A DNA stretch of 52,766 nucleotides from Bacteroidota bacterium (GTDB lineage Bacteria; Bacteroidota; Ignavibacteria; Ignavibacteriales; Ignavibacteriaceae): the NCBI GenBank assembly GCA_021813585.1, contig JAKAJV010000140.1, forward strand, positions 1 to 52,766. Direction: 5' to 3'. The notes under the pieces are model-generated. The model searched no databases. It was not told the DNA's origin and saw nothing but the letters and a program-made list of their open reading frames with translations. Every line of letters starts with the position of its first letter. The first letter of the stretch is position 1. Positions 43,811 through 52,766 of this stretch are shown here, piece after piece. Made by a program: the position numbers and the translations under genes.

Positions 43811-44033
43811 TTGTGACCTGTAAAACTAATAATTCTTTTTACTCACCTTTCCGCTTCTATTTAGAAAATTATTTATTAAATTTGCATAAAAATTTTTGCC
43901 AGCAAACTGCGGTAACCTGTCTGTACGGCGAAGAAATAAACTACCAAACTTCTGCCCGTAAAGATTAAAAGATATTGATATTTTATTTTTTTTGACGTAG
44001 TGAATGTAAAACAATACTAAGAGGTAAATAGAT

Positions 44034-45233
44034 TTGAATAAATATTCAGAAGTAGTCTCATCGATAGAAGAAAGCAGAACTATGGCTATTTCTTCACTAG
44101 TAAAAAAACTTAAAGCGGAAGGTAAAAATGTTCTAAGCTTTAGTGCCGGAGAGCCCGATTTTCCTACGCCCGAATTTATAAAGCACGCCGCCATTAAAGC
44201 AATAAACGAAAATTTTACCCGATACACCGCCAACGAAGGTTACCCCGCTCTTATAAATGCTATCGTTAAAAAATTTTCCGCGGAAAACAATCTTGAATTT
44301 AAACCCGACCAGATACTTGTATCCGACGGTGCAAAACATTCCATTTACAATGTAATAATGGCAGTCTGCAATCCAGGCGATGAAGTTATATTTCAATCGC
44401 CGTATTGGGTAAGTTACCCCGAAATGGTTAAGCTGGCCCAGGCTGAATCGGTAATTATAGAAGCAGGCGTAAAACAAAATTACAAGATAACTCCCGATCA
44501 GCTGGAAAGGGCTATTACACCTAAAACCAAGGCTTTTATTTTCAATACGCCGTCAAACCCCAGCGGTATAGTATACGGCAAAAAAGAAATTCTTGCCCTG
44601 GCGGAAGTATTAAAGGACAGGGATATTTTTATTATATCCGACGAGATTTACGAAAAAATATTATTCGACGGCGAAGAGCACTTTAGCATTGGAAGCATCG
44701 AACATTTAAAAGATAAGACGATTACCGTAAATGGGGTTAGTAAAGCCTACGCTATGACCGGATGGAGGATAGGCTACGCCGGCGGAAACCGGGAAATTAT
44801 CAGACTGGCAAGAAATCTCCAAAGCCACTCCACCTCGAACGCATCCTCGGTCTCTCAAGCTGCAGCATATGCTGCGCTGTCGGAAACTTCGGACGAAATT
44901 AACGACATGGTTAAGAAATTTAAAAATAGGAGAGACTATATTTATAATGCATTGAACAAAGTAGAAGGCATAAAATGCCCTCTTCCCAAAGGCGCATTCT
45001 ATGTCTTTTTCGATGTAAGTAATTATTACGGAAAACATGCTAATGGCTATCATATAAATGATTCATCGTCTTTCTGCAATTACCTGTTAACCGAAGAAAA
45101 CGTCGGTCTTGTTCCTGGTGTTGCATTTGGAAATGATAATTGCGTTAGGATGTCCTATGCTTGCTCGCTGGAAGAATTAAAAGACGGCATTGAAAGGATT
45201 ACAAAAGCATTGTCAAAACTACACAATGCTTAA
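44034..45233 (+). CDS. aspartate aminotransferase-like PLP enzyme (class I)
   Basis: 399 residues, close to the usual length of subgroup I-gamma aspartate aminotransferases. Motifs: FSAGEPDFPTP, YTANEGYPALINAI, DGAKHSIYNV, PYWVSYPEM, NTPSNPSG, ISDEIYEKI and the PLP Lys in VNGVSKAYAMTGWRIGYAGG; the substrate Arg is in NCVRMSYA. The start is TTG at 44034, with AAGAGG nine bases upstream; no ATG is nearby. It transfers the amino group between aspartate and 2-oxoglutarate. Aromatic or other amino acids are also possible. Confidence 0.92.
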   Translation: MNKYSEVVSSIEESRTMAISSLVKKLKAEGKNVLSFSAGEPDFPTPEFIKHAAIKAINENFTRYTANEGYPALINAIVKKFSAENNLEFKPDQILVSDGAKHSIYNVIMAVCNPGDEVIFQSPYWVSYPEMVKLAQAESVIIEAGVKQNYKITPDQLERAITPKTKAFIFNTPSNPSGIVYGKKEILALAEVLKDRDIFIISDEIYEKILFDGEEHFSIGSIEHLKDKTITVNGVSKAYAMTGWRIGYAGGNREIIRLARNLQSHSTSNASSVSQAAAYAALSETSDEINDMVKKFKNRRDYIYNALNKVEGIKCPLPKGAFYVFFDVSNYYGKHANGYHINDSSSFCNYLLTEENVGLVPGVAFGNDNCVRMSYACSLEELKDGIERITKALSKLHNA

Positions 45234-45245
45234 AGAAGTATAGAA

Positions 45246-45266
45246 GCCGTTCATCTGCTGAACGGC
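45246..45266. terminator. bidirectional terminator between aminotransferase and aroE
   Basis: GCCGTTCA and TGAACGGC pair perfectly around a five-base loop, with CTTTT after the plus-strand arm. It lies in the 45-base gap between two convergent genes and can serve both. Confidence 0.8.
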
Positions 45267-45278
45267 CTTTTGTTAAAT

Positions 45279-46151
45279 TTATGTTTTAATAAAAAGCTGG
45301 AGGGATTTATAAACTTTTTCTACGGGCATTTGTTCGCCGGTCCACAGCTCAAAAGATTTTGCCGCTTGAAATACCAGCATCTTTAGCCCATCCAGCGTTA
45401 TTGCCCCGCGCGAGGCTGCAAGCTTAAGCAAGGCTGTCTGGGGCGGGTTATACACAAGATCGAAAACGATCTGCTCTTTAGTAAATGAACTCCCCAGTGT
45501 GGTAATTATATCGTCGGATTCGGGGAACATTCCGACCGAAGTTGCATTTACAATCAACTTCGAGTTCCCAAAGACCTCAACAAGATCGGGAGGAAAAAGT
45601 TCTAATGTTTTAAATGAGTCGAATTTCATTTTATCAATAAAATAATTCTTCAGCGACTCGGCTCTTTGCTCGGTCCTATTTATCAAATAAATCCTTGACG
45701 GCTTAAAGTACCTTATGAGTGAATAAATAACAGCACGCGCAGCACCACCGGCACCGACAACGCTAACCTCGCTGCCGTTTATTTCCTCTTTGTAATCAAC
45801 CAGCGTTTCGTAAATGCCGTTAACGTCCGTATTGTAACCCGTCAATTTTCCCATATCGTTTACTATCGTATTTATCGAACCGATAATCGACGCTTCCTCC
45901 GAAACATCATTCATTATAAGCATAATATTTTCTTTATGCGGGATTGTTACATTAAGCCCCTTAATGCCCAATGAAACAATTCCCTTAAGTGCAGTCTTCA
46001 AATTAGACGAAGGCACATCGAAAGGCAGGTATATATAATCCAATCCATTCAGTTCGAAAGAGATATTGTGAATGAACGGTGAAAACGTATGCTTAATTGG
46101 ATGCCCAATCAATCCCGTAAGTTTGGTATTTAAATGATATAAGTTCTTCAT
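45279..46151 (-). CDS. aroE: shikimate dehydrogenase
   Basis: 290 residues. It reduces 3-dehydroshikimate with NADPH in aromatic amino acid synthesis. Substrate and cofactor signatures: GHPIKHTFSPFIHN, LNVTIPHKENIM (catalytic Lys), GAGGAARAVIYSL (NADP loop), NRTEQRAESL, NATSVGMFPE and GLKMLVFQAAKSFELWTG. The length is slightly above the usual 270. It is convergent with the aminotransferase and shares the hairpin between them. Confidence 0.97.
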   Translation of the reverse strand: MKNLYHLNTKLTGLIGHPIKHTFSPFIHNISFELNGLDYIYLPFDVPSSNLKTALKGIVSLGIKGLNVTIPHKENIMLIMNDVSEEASIIGSINTIVNDMGKLTGYNTDVNGIYETLVDYKEEINGSEVSVVGAGGAARAVIYSLIRYFKPSRIYLINRTEQRAESLKNYFIDKMKFDSFKTLELFPPDLVEVFGNSKLIVNATSVGMFPESDDIITTLGSSFTKEQIVFDLVYNPPQTALLKLAASRGAITLDGLKMLVFQAAKSFELWTGEQMPVEKVYKSLQLFIKT

Positions 46152-46246
46152 CCCTAATTAAGGTTATTAAAGAAAAATAAGTTACACTAAAAGTTATCCG
46201 CGATAAAAAAAGAAAGCAAAAAAACGGGAAATATTATCGTTCTATC

Positions 46247-47668
46247 TTATAAGAATTCCCCCAGCAGCTTTTTAAATAGTCTGGAAGAAATTATTTCCGG
46301 GTATTCTTTTGCAAATTCGGTTCTGAAAGTCGGATCGATTGAGAAAGCGGACTTTAAGCATTCAACTGCTTCCTGGGTTCTTCTCAAAATAAAATTAATT
46401 TTCGCCTTTCCGTAAAAAGAATGAGCATCTGCCGGTTTTATCCTTAAACACTGGTCGTACGAATTTATCGCTTCCAGCCAATCACCTATCTCGGTTAAAG
46501 TTTCAGCCAGGTTAAACCATACCTCGTAGTTGTCCGGCTCAATTTGTAGTGCCGACTTATAGCTGCTTACAGCTTCTTTAAGTTTACCAAGGCTGTACTC
46601 AAGATCGGCTTTGGCATACCAGGCTTCCGCACTGTCCTGCGATAGCGAAATTGCCTTATTAAAATCTTTTAATGCGAACTGGAACTTGCCTAATGAATCG
46701 TAGCAAAATCCCCTTGCCAAATAAGCATCGTAGTATTGATCGTTTATTTTTATCGATTCGGTATAATACTTTATAGCGTTATTCAGGTCGCCCAGCTCTT
46801 CGTAAATATTTGCGATGTTATATGCCGATGCCTCGTCGTACTTATCGTATTCAAGCGCTTTCTTAAAACATTCAACAGCACTTTGAAGCCGGCCCAGATC
46901 GGCAAGTGCATTGCCTTTATTGAACCAAGCGTTCGGGAAATCTTCTTTCAAAGCAAGCGCAAGATCATAACTATCCACTGCTTTTTCCAGCTTGTTCATC
47001 TTTGTAAGAACAATGCCTCTGTTGTACCAGCCGTTGGTGTTGTATGGTTCGTATTCTAAAAATTTATCGTACGAAGCAAGCGCGCTTGCGTAATCTTTTA
47101 AATTTTCGTAGACGTATCCCTGCTCGTAAAAAGCCTCGTAAAATTCCGGATCGATCTCGATTGCCTTTTTAATATAAAACAAAGCACGGTTAAAATCCTC
47201 TTTCCTCTGGTAGAGCATACCCAAGTTAAAATATGCCTCTTCATTATTCGGGTCATTAACAAAAATAGATTCCAGGGAGTCTTTAGCTTCTTCCAGAAGC
47301 CCAAGATTTTCCTCGGCAGCAGCTTTGTCCATTAGAGCATCCGAGTCACCGGGATTTAGCGACAGCGACTTGTTGTAGCATTTAATCGATTCTTCAAATT
47401 TGCCCGCGGAATTCAGCAGCGATCCCTTCTTCTGCCAGTACTCCGAGTTATAAGGGAACGTATCGAGCAGGTTATTTATAAAAAACAATCCGTCCTCATA
47501 CCTTTCATTCTCAAGACAAACCTGAAAGCACTCTTCAATGGACTCCGCACATTCGTATACGCTAAGTATACTTACCATCTCCTTGCATCTCTTTATTTCA
47601 TCATCAATATTTTTACTTTGCTCGTAAAAATATTCCTCGTCAAAATATTCTGAATCCAAATATGACAT
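46247..47668 (-). CDS. TPR-repeat protein
   Basis: 473 residues from ATG 47668, preferred because GGAG sits six bases before it; an upstream TTG (47680) lacks a ribosome site. After a short acidic N-terminus there are about 11-12 tandem TPR repeats with the 34-residue periodicity, for example AWYNRG-type NGWYNRGIVLTKMNKLEKAV, AWFNKGNALADLGRLQSAVE and VWFNLAETLTEIGDWLEAI. There is no signal peptide or membrane helix, so it is a cytoplasmic scaffold or adaptor with unknown partner. Its gene is divergent from the FAD dehydrogenase. Confidence 0.9.
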   Translation of the reverse strand: MSYLDSEYFDEEYFYEQSKNIDDEIKRCKEMVSILSVYECAESIEECFQVCLENERYEDGLFFINNLLDTFPYNSEYWQKKGSLLNSAGKFEESIKCYNKSLSLNPGDSDALMDKAAAEENLGLLEEAKDSLESIFVNDPNNEEAYFNLGMLYQRKEDFNRALFYIKKAIEIDPEFYEAFYEQGYVYENLKDYASALASYDKFLEYEPYNTNGWYNRGIVLTKMNKLEKAVDSYDLALALKEDFPNAWFNKGNALADLGRLQSAVECFKKALEYDKYDEASAYNIANIYEELGDLNNAIKYYTESIKINDQYYDAYLARGFCYDSLGKFQFALKDFNKAISLSQDSAEAWYAKADLEYSLGKLKEAVSSYKSALQIEPDNYEVWFNLAETLTEIGDWLEAINSYDQCLRIKPADAHSFYGKAKINFILRRTQEAVECLKSAFSIDPTFRTEFAKEYPEIISSRLFKKLLGEFL

Positions 47669-47863
47669 CCATTTCTCCAAAGGATTGAAAATGTTGTAAA
47701 AAATGTATTACTAATAAAATCCAAAATCAAGTTGATTTTGTTCCGACTTTTTACATACGATGAGTCCTTTTCAATTATGTTTTATTAAAGTTAAATTTGT
47801 TCGTTAAATCTTTTGCAATTTATAAAACCTTTAATAACTTAATATCACTGTAAGGTAAAATTA

Positions 47864-50695
47864 ATGCTTGACGGAAAATATATAGAGCTTTACAATCTCC
47901 TTTCTAATAAAATACCAAAAGACAGATTAATTTCAGACGACTTAAGGACGCTTACATTCGGCACAGATGCCAGCTTTTACAGGTTAATTCCCAAGCTGGT
48001 TGTTAAAGTTGATAATGAGGATGAAGTAATATTTCTGTTAAAGAACTGTAAACAGTTGGGGCTGCCTGTAACTTTTAGGGCCGCAGGTACCAGCTTGTCC
48101 GGGCAGTCCATTTCCGATTCCGTCCTGGCGGTTCTCGGCAATAGCTGGACAAAATATAAAATCAGCGAAGATGTTTCCACCATATCGCTGCAGCCGGGAA
48201 TAATAGGTGCAAGAGCAAATATATACCTTGCGCCCTTCAATAAAAAAATAGGCCCGGACCCAGCCTCTATTAACGCTGCGATGATAGGCGGGATTGCCGC
48301 AAACAATTCAAGCGGTATGTGCTGCGGCACCGCTCAAAACAGCTACAATACACTTGCCGGCTTAAGAGTAATTTTTTTAGATGGAACAATCCTCGACACT
48401 TCCGATAAAAAAAGCATTGAAAACTTCATCTGCAGTAAACCGGAACTTATTAACGCCGTAAAAAATATCTCGAGCAGAATAAAAGATAACCGCATCTTGT
48501 TCGACAGGATAAGACAAAAATATAAAATGAAAAACACTACCGGCTACAGCCTAAATGCTTTTGCCGATTTTGAAGATCCTATCGATATTATTCAGCATTT
48601 GATGATCGGCTCGGAAGGCACACTGGGGTTCATTTCGGAAATTACTTACCGCACCGTTCCGGAGCCTCCCCACAAGGCAAGCGCATTAATGATTTTTCCG
48701 GATATCGAAACCGCATGCAGAGGCGTGGATGTACTTAAAAAATGCCCTGTCGATGCAGTGGAGCTTATGGACAGGGCTTCACTTCGCTCTGTGGAAGATC
48801 AGAAGGGCATGCCCGAATATTTGAAAGGACTAGATGAGAACGCTGCTGCTCTGCTGGTTGAGACTAAGGCAGCCGACCGGCAAGCGCTGGACGGTCAAAT
48901 AAATTTTATTATCGATGCACTAAATAATATTTTAAAAGTATTTCCGATTTCGTTTACATGTAACCCGGTGGAATATGCAAAGCTTTGGAACATTAGGAAA
49001 GGTCTTTTCCCTTCGGTGGGCGCAATGCGTAAAACGGGTACTACCTGCATAATAGAGGATGTAGCCTTCCCGGTTCCTAAGCTTGCAGAGGCAGCGCTTG
49101 AACTGCAGAGGCTTTTTAAAAAGCACGGGTATACGGACGCAATAATCTTCGGCCATGCACTTGAAGGAAATCTCCATTTCGTTTTCAACCAGGATTTTAA
49201 TTCGGGAACCGAGCTGACGCGCTATAAAAATTTTATTGAGGATTTAACCTCGCTCGTCGTGGATAAGTTCGACGGCTCGCTTAAGGCGGAACACGGCACG
49301 GGAAGGAATATGGCTCCCTTCGTAGAACTGGAATGGGGAAAAGAAGCTTACATTTTAATGAAGGAAATAAAAAATATTTTTGACCCTGAGAATTTGCTAA
49401 ACCCCGGAGTGATAATAAATCTTGATAATGAAGCGCATATAAAAAATCTTAAACCGCTTCCGGCCGCAAACGAGCTGGTCGATAAATGTATTGAATGCGG
49501 ATTCTGCGAGAGCCACTGCCCGTCAAAAAACCTTACATTAACTCCGCGGCAAAGAATTGTGGCTTACAGAGAAATTACCAGACTGTCTTCCTTAAGAGAA
49601 AATACAGAACGGCTGAATAGCATAAAAAATTCCTACGGCTATTTCGGCGACGACACTTGTGCAACCGACGGCCTTTGCGCGCTAGCCTGTCCGGTTAAAA
49701 TTGATACCGGCAAATTGATAAAAGATTTGAGGTTCAATAATAATTCCATAGCTGCAAACAAAATAGCATGGCATCTGGCAAAACATATGGGCGCGGTAAC
49801 AGGAACTGTAAGGTTTTTGCTTTCGGTTGTAAACGACTTCCATACGCTGTTAGGCTCTCAGAATATGAAACGCATATCTGAATTCTTAAGGAAGATAAGC
49901 GGGAACAAAATTCCTGCATGGAACAAGTATATTCCTAAAGACGCAGAGCCGGTTTTTCAAAAATCTATTGACGGCTCCAACCCTCTTAAAGTTGTTTACT
50001 TCCCTTCCTGCTTAAATAGGACTATGGGAACTTCGGCAGATTACGACGAAAAGATTTCTCTTACATCAAAGACAGAATCGCTTTTGAAGAAGGCGGGATA
50101 CGAAGTGATCTATCCGGAAAATCTATCTAGCCTGTGCTGCGGAATGTCCTTTGCCAGCAAAGGTTTTTTTGAGCAAGGCGATTTGCTTTCCGCCGGGCTT
50201 GAGATAGCTCTTACAAAAGCATCGGAAAACGGACGGTACCCGGTGTACGTGGATATGAGCCCCTGCCTGCTTAGAATGAAAGAGAAGTTCACGTCAAACC
50301 TTAAACTTTACGAGCCTGTAGAATTCATCTCGGAGTTCCTAATCGACAAGCTCCGGTTTGAAAAGACAAAGGCATCGGTTGCAATACACACAACATGCAG
50401 TTCAATTAAAATGGGACTAAGCGACCAATTTAAAAGGATTGCCGGGCTGTGTGCAGAAGAAGTTATCGTTCCCGAAGATGTTGAATGCTGCGGCTGGGCA
50501 GGAGATAGAGGATTTACCTTCCCGGAACTAAACAGCTCTGCGCTAAGCAGCTTAAAGTCTGCGGTATCGGATAAATGCGAACAAGGCTATTCAACCAGCA
50601 GAACTTGCGAGATAGGATTAACATTAAACAGCGGGATAAGCTACAAGTCAATTGTTTATCTTGTAGATGAATCGACTAAGCAGAAGTTAAAGTAG
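47864..50695 (+). CDS. FAD- and Fe-S-binding dehydrogenase (D-lactate/glycolate-type fusion)
   Basis: 943 residues joining GlcD-like and GlcF-like parts. Residues about 20-225 are FAD_binding_4 (FRAAGTSLSGQSIS, GIAANNSSGMCCG, NTTGYSLNAF, IGSEGTLGFISE). About 260-525 is the FAD-linked oxidase C-terminal domain (FGHALEGNLHFVF, KAEHGTGRNMAPF, DPENLLNPGVI). About 540-640 holds two 4Fe-4S motifs (CIECGFCESHCP, CATDGLCALACPV). From about 690 there are two CCG (Cys-rich) domains (CCGMSF, CCGWAGDRG). The fusion oxidises D-2-hydroxyacids such as D-lactate and passes electrons to quinone or cytochrome at the membrane. Substrate not decidable. AAGGTAAA precedes the ATG. Confidence 0.92.
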   Translation: MLDGKYIELYNLLSNKIPKDRLISDDLRTLTFGTDASFYRLIPKLVVKVDNEDEVIFLLKNCKQLGLPVTFRAAGTSLSGQSISDSVLAVLGNSWTKYKISEDVSTISLQPGIIGARANIYLAPFNKKIGPDPASINAAMIGGIAANNSSGMCCGTAQNSYNTLAGLRVIFLDGTILDTSDKKSIENFICSKPELINAVKNISSRIKDNRILFDRIRQKYKMKNTTGYSLNAFADFEDPIDIIQHLMIGSEGTLGFISEITYRTVPEPPHKASALMIFPDIETACRGVDVLKKCPVDAVELMDRASLRSVEDQKGMPEYLKGLDENAAALLVETKAADRQALDGQINFIIDALNNILKVFPISFTCNPVEYAKLWNIRKGLFPSVGAMRKTGTTCIIEDVAFPVPKLAEAALELQRLFKKHGYTDAIIFGHALEGNLHFVFNQDFNSGTELTRYKNFIEDLTSLVVDKFDGSLKAEHGTGRNMAPFVELEWGKEAYILMKEIKNIFDPENLLNPGVIINLDNEAHIKNLKPLPAANELVDKCIECGFCESHCPSKNLTLTPRQRIVAYREITRLSSLRENTERLNSIKNSYGYFGDDTCATDGLCALACPVKIDTGKLIKDLRFNNNSIAANKIAWHLAKHMGAVTGTVRFLLSVVNDFHTLLGSQNMKRISEFLRKISGNKIPAWNKYIPKDAEPVFQKSIDGSNPLKVVYFPSCLNRTMGTSADYDEKISLTSKTESLLKKAGYEVIYPENLSSLCCGMSFASKGFFEQGDLLSAGLEIALTKASENGRYPVYVDMSPCLLRMKEKFTSNLKLYEPVEFISEFLIDKLRFEKTKASVAIHTTCSSIKMGLSDQFKRIAGLCAEEVIVPEDVECCGWAGDRGFTFPELNSSALSSLKSAVSDKCEQGYSTSRTCEIGLTLNSGISYKSIVYLVDESTKQKLK

Positions 50696-50722
50696 AACTG
50701 TTTAATTTAGTTAAGCGTTGCA

Positions 50723-50805
50723 GGCTTTAGCTGTATTTAAAACTCTATGCGGCTAAAGCCCTAAGTTTGCAATTAATTTATCACCCGTTGGCTGAAAGCC
50801 AACGG
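50723..50805. repeat. REP-like hairpins upstream of transposase
   Basis: GGCTTTAGC (50723-50731) pairs with GCTAAAGCC (50752-50760). A second perfect hairpin, CCGTTGGCT-GAA-AGCCAACGG, is at 50785-50805. The GGCTTTAGC core recurs on the other side of the transposase, in both orientations. Confidence 0.75.
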
Positions 50806-50873
50806 CTGGGGAAAGATTATATACTAAATTCGTTAGCTGCATTAAACAAACTAATAAAAGGAAAAAATGTAAT

Positions 50874-51315
50874 ATGAGTTGGGTAAGAATCTGGGTGCAT
50901 TTGGTTTATTCAACAAAAAAACAGAGAGCCTTTTCTTTACTCAAAAGATATCCGGGAAAAAGTATTCATGCATATAAAAGAAAATGCAAAAGAAAAAGAT
51001 ATATGGCTTGATACGGTTAATGGTTATCATGAACATGTTCACTGTTTACTCTCATTAAACAAAGAACAATCAATTTGCAAGGTTACTCAATTGATAAAGG
51101 GTGAATCTTCAAATTGGATAAACAAGAATAACATATTAAACGGAAAGTTTCATTGGCAGGATGATTACTGGGCAGTAGGTGTTAGTGAAAGTCACGTAGC
51201 TTTGGTAAGAAATTATATCCACAATCAAGAAGAACATCACAAGAAGCAAACATTTGCCGAAGAAATTGAAAGGTTTATGTATAAATACGGTTGGCATTTT
51301 ATTACCAATTCTTAA
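50874..51315 (+). pseudogene. IS200/RAYT-type Y1 transposase with one-base frameshift
   Basis: The ATG at 50874 gives MSWVRIWVHLVYSTK, the start of the IS200/REP-associated tyrosine transposase family. The frame is lost at the seven-A run 50915-50921. Removing one A gives NREPFLYSKDIREKVFMHI and then the long frame from 50968, with the HUH metal motif HVHCLL, KGESSNWIN, FHWQDDYWAVGVSES and the catalytic Tyr in YIHNQEEHHKKQTF. The protein would be about 147 residues. REP-like hairpins flank the gene on both sides. An extra A may be a real mutation or a sequence error in a homopolymer. Confidence 0.85.
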
Positions 51316-51340
51316 AATGTGGTCCACCTGCCGAATTTTA

Positions 51341-51540
51341 GTGTGGCTAAAGCCTTTTTTATTTTCAGTTTTCATTTATCGTTCGCTAAAGCGAACGGCA
51401 ACTGAAAGTAATTTTGCTATTTAAATTTTCTTTTTTATAAAATCTGTAATCCATTGCCGTTGACTTTAGTCAACGGATTAAAATTATTAAGCATACTGCG
51501 GGCTTTAGCCACATTAAAAAACGCCGGATAAATCCGACGG
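51341..51540. repeat. REP-like hairpin cluster downstream of transposase
   Basis: The gap 51316-51722 contains nested palindromes. GTGTGGCTAAAGCC (51341-51354) pairs with GGCTTTAGCCACA (51501-51513). CGTTCGC-TAAA-GCGAACG lies at 51380-51397, inside outer arms TTTCAGTT/AACTGAAA. CCGTTGACTT-TAGTCAACGG is at 51457-51476. CGCCGGAT..ATCCGACGG is at 51522-51540. No ORF is supported here. Confidence 0.75.
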
Positions 51541-51645
51541 GGGTCTGCGACAAATTTGTTGCTGATAGTTTCGGAAATTTTATTTTTTCTACATTCTGAT
51601 TGCTTACTATTCATCAGACTTTTATTAAATGACTCTTGTTATACC

Positions 51646-51706
51646 GTCCCTATGGGACTTTGGTGTTTTGGATTTTATATTCTAGAAATATTTTGTCCCG
51701 GGACAA
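51646..51706. repeat. two short palindromes between REP cluster and sucC
   Basis: GTCCC-TAT-GGGAC lies at 51646-51658. TTGTCCCGGGACAA, a perfect 14-base palindrome without loop, lies at 51693-51706, 16 bases downstream of the sucC stop. The second could act as terminator stem or protein-binding site; it has no T run that would settle it. Confidence 0.45.
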
Positions 51707-51722
51707 GATAAAAGAATAAGAA

Positions 51723-52766
51723 TTAATTCCTTAATACAGCAGTTACTTTTTCAGCGGCATCCTTTAAAGTGGAAGCAACTTCAAAATTCAATCCCGATTC
51801 CTTCAGCAATACGCCTGCTTCTTCTGCGTTGGTCCCTTCCAATCTAACAACAATAGGAATATCAACATTTATTTCTCTGGTAGCATCAATTACTCCCTGC
51901 GCTACGCGGTCGCATCTTACAATACCTCCGAAAATGTTGATCAGGATGGCCTTAACATTCGGGTCGGAAAGAATAATTTTAAATCCGTTGGAAACCGTTT
52001 CCTTATTAGCGCCGCCGCCAACGTCTAGAAAGTTTGCGGGTTCGCCGCCAGCCAGCTTAATTATATCCATAGTAGCCATTGCAAGGCCGGCGCCGTTTAC
52101 CATGCAGCCTACATTCCCATCCAGCTTAATATAATTTAAATTGAATTTGCTGGCTTCTATTTCAAGCGGATCTTCCTCATCAAGATCACGGTATTCTACA
52201 ATATCCTTGTGCCTGTAAAGAGCGTTGTCATCAAAGTTCATCTTTGCATCAAGCGCTATAACATCTCCTTCTTTCGTAAGTACAAGAGGATTTATTTCCG
52301 CTAGAGAGCAGTCGCTTTTTACATACGCATTATATAAGCCGGTTAAGAACTTTACGGCGTTCTTATGCTGATCGCCTTGAAGCCCGAGTGCAAAAGCCAA
52401 TTTTCTTGCCTGGAACGGCTGCAGTCCTAGTTCCGGCTCAACAGTTTCTTTAACTATTTTTTCAGGAGTTTCTGCTGCAACTTTTTCTATTTCAACTCCG
52501 CCCTCGGTAGATACCATTACTACGTTCTTTGAAATTGCTCTATCTAGAGTAATGCCGACGTAAAATTCTTTTTCTATGTTAACGCCTTGTTCAATTAAAA
52601 GTCTCTTAACCAATTTACCTTCCTGCCCGGTTTGATGCGTTACCAGTGTCATGCCCAGCATCCGGCTTGCAAAGTCCTTAACTTCATCAAGACTTTTAGC
52701 AACTTTAACTCCGCCGCCTTTCCCTCTTCCGCCAGCGTGAATTTGAGCCTTTACCACCCAAACGCT
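51723..52766 (-). CDS. sucC: succinyl-CoA ligase (ADP-forming) beta subunit, N-terminus outside window
   Basis: 348 codons are in the window; about 40 N-terminal residues are beyond the right edge (the frame is open to 52766, reading [20 protein letters not shown]). The ATP-grasp domain and the C-terminal ligase domain are present: [67 protein letters not shown] and [14 protein letters not shown]. It pairs with SucD to convert succinyl-CoA to succinate in the TCA cycle with ATP formation. The GTG giving MVKAQIH at 52757 is internal, not the start. Confidence 0.96.
   Translation of the reverse strand, partial: SVWVVKAQIHAGGRGKGGGVKVAKSLDEVKDFASRMLGMTLVTHQTGQEGKLVKRLLIEQGVNIEKEFYVGITLDRAISKNVVMVSTEGGVEIEKVAAETPEKIVKETVEPELGLQPFQARKLAFALGLQGDQHKNAVKFLTGLYNAYVKSDCSLAEINPLVLTKEGDVIALDAKMNFDDNALYRHKDIVEYRDLDEEDPLEIEASKFNLNYIKLDGNVGCMVNGAGLAMATMDIIKLAGGEPANFLDVGGGANKETVSNGFKIILSDPNVKAILINIFGGIVRCDRVAQGVIDATREINVDIPIVVRLEGTNAEEAGVLLKESGLNFEVASTLKDAAEKVTAVLRN

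Noticed and set aside
50915-50921. Programmed frameshift at A-AAA-AAA in the transposase
   Set aside because: The correct frame requires +1 (or removal of one A), not the -1 shift this heptamer supports, and Y1 transposases do not need frameshifting.
1-52766. CRISPR array, phage or toxin-antitoxin module
   Set aside because: No regularly spaced direct repeats, phage structural genes or paired small toxin/antitoxin ORFs were seen on reading both strands.

Overview
The window looks like chromosome from an Ignavibacteria/Chlorobi-type member of the Bacteroidota. The main reason is the repeated type IX secretion (T9SS, Por) C-terminal sorting module (core SQNYPNPFNPST) on five secreted proteins, one orphan ORF and one decayed fragment. 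A hybrid two-component (HTCS) regulator, a CarboxypepD_reg-type TonB receptor and AT-rich intergenic DNA fit the same group. This placement is inference; no rRNA or tRNA gene was found.

Layout. 1-5.7 kb: partial PBP4-like carboxypeptidase, TatD/radical SAM fusion, TonB receptor with a lipoprotein partner, and purM, all on minus. 6-8.5 kb: nine-heme cytochrome c with a T9SS tail. 8.7-12.2 kb: hrcA-grpE-dnaJ and a ComEA-like protein. 12.4-14.4 kb: PilM-like protein, a decayed four-helix-bundle (IVP/S23) element with inverted-repeat ends, and rsmD. 14.5-24 kb: an accessory stretch of surface proteins and lipoproteins with GC-rich palindromes and T9SS debris. 24.1-30.4 kb: a frameshifted HTCS and a T9SS-exported 5'-nucleotidase. 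30.6-37.3 kb: six plus-strand genes resembling a specialised lipid pathway (SDR, UbiA, lipid kinase, ThiL-like, alpha-oxoamine synthase, B12-type radical SAM). 37.3-42.6 kb: a minus operon of sensor kinase, response regulator and an endonuclease/exonuclease/phosphatase domain fused to an Omp85-type barrel. 42.8-50.7 kb: coaD, a small membrane protein, a MITE-like repeat, an aspartate aminotransferase-like gene, aroE, a TPR protein and an FAD/Fe-S dehydrogenase. 50.7-51.7 kb: REP-like hairpins around a frameshifted IS200/RAYT-type transposase. The window ends inside sucC.

Best candidates for something undescribed: (a) the six-gene lipid-like cluster, whose two promoter regions share a motif of about 16 bases that is also present, inverted, before the divergent 5'-nucleotidase; (b) the EEP-Omp85 fusion made in a two-component operon right beside that cluster; (c) a small palindromic element inserted in frame into the linker of two secreted proteins, with a relative in nearby non-coding DNA; (d) the IVP element with imperfect terminal inverted repeats. 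All functional statements are read from sequence motifs and family knowledge; no searches were run.
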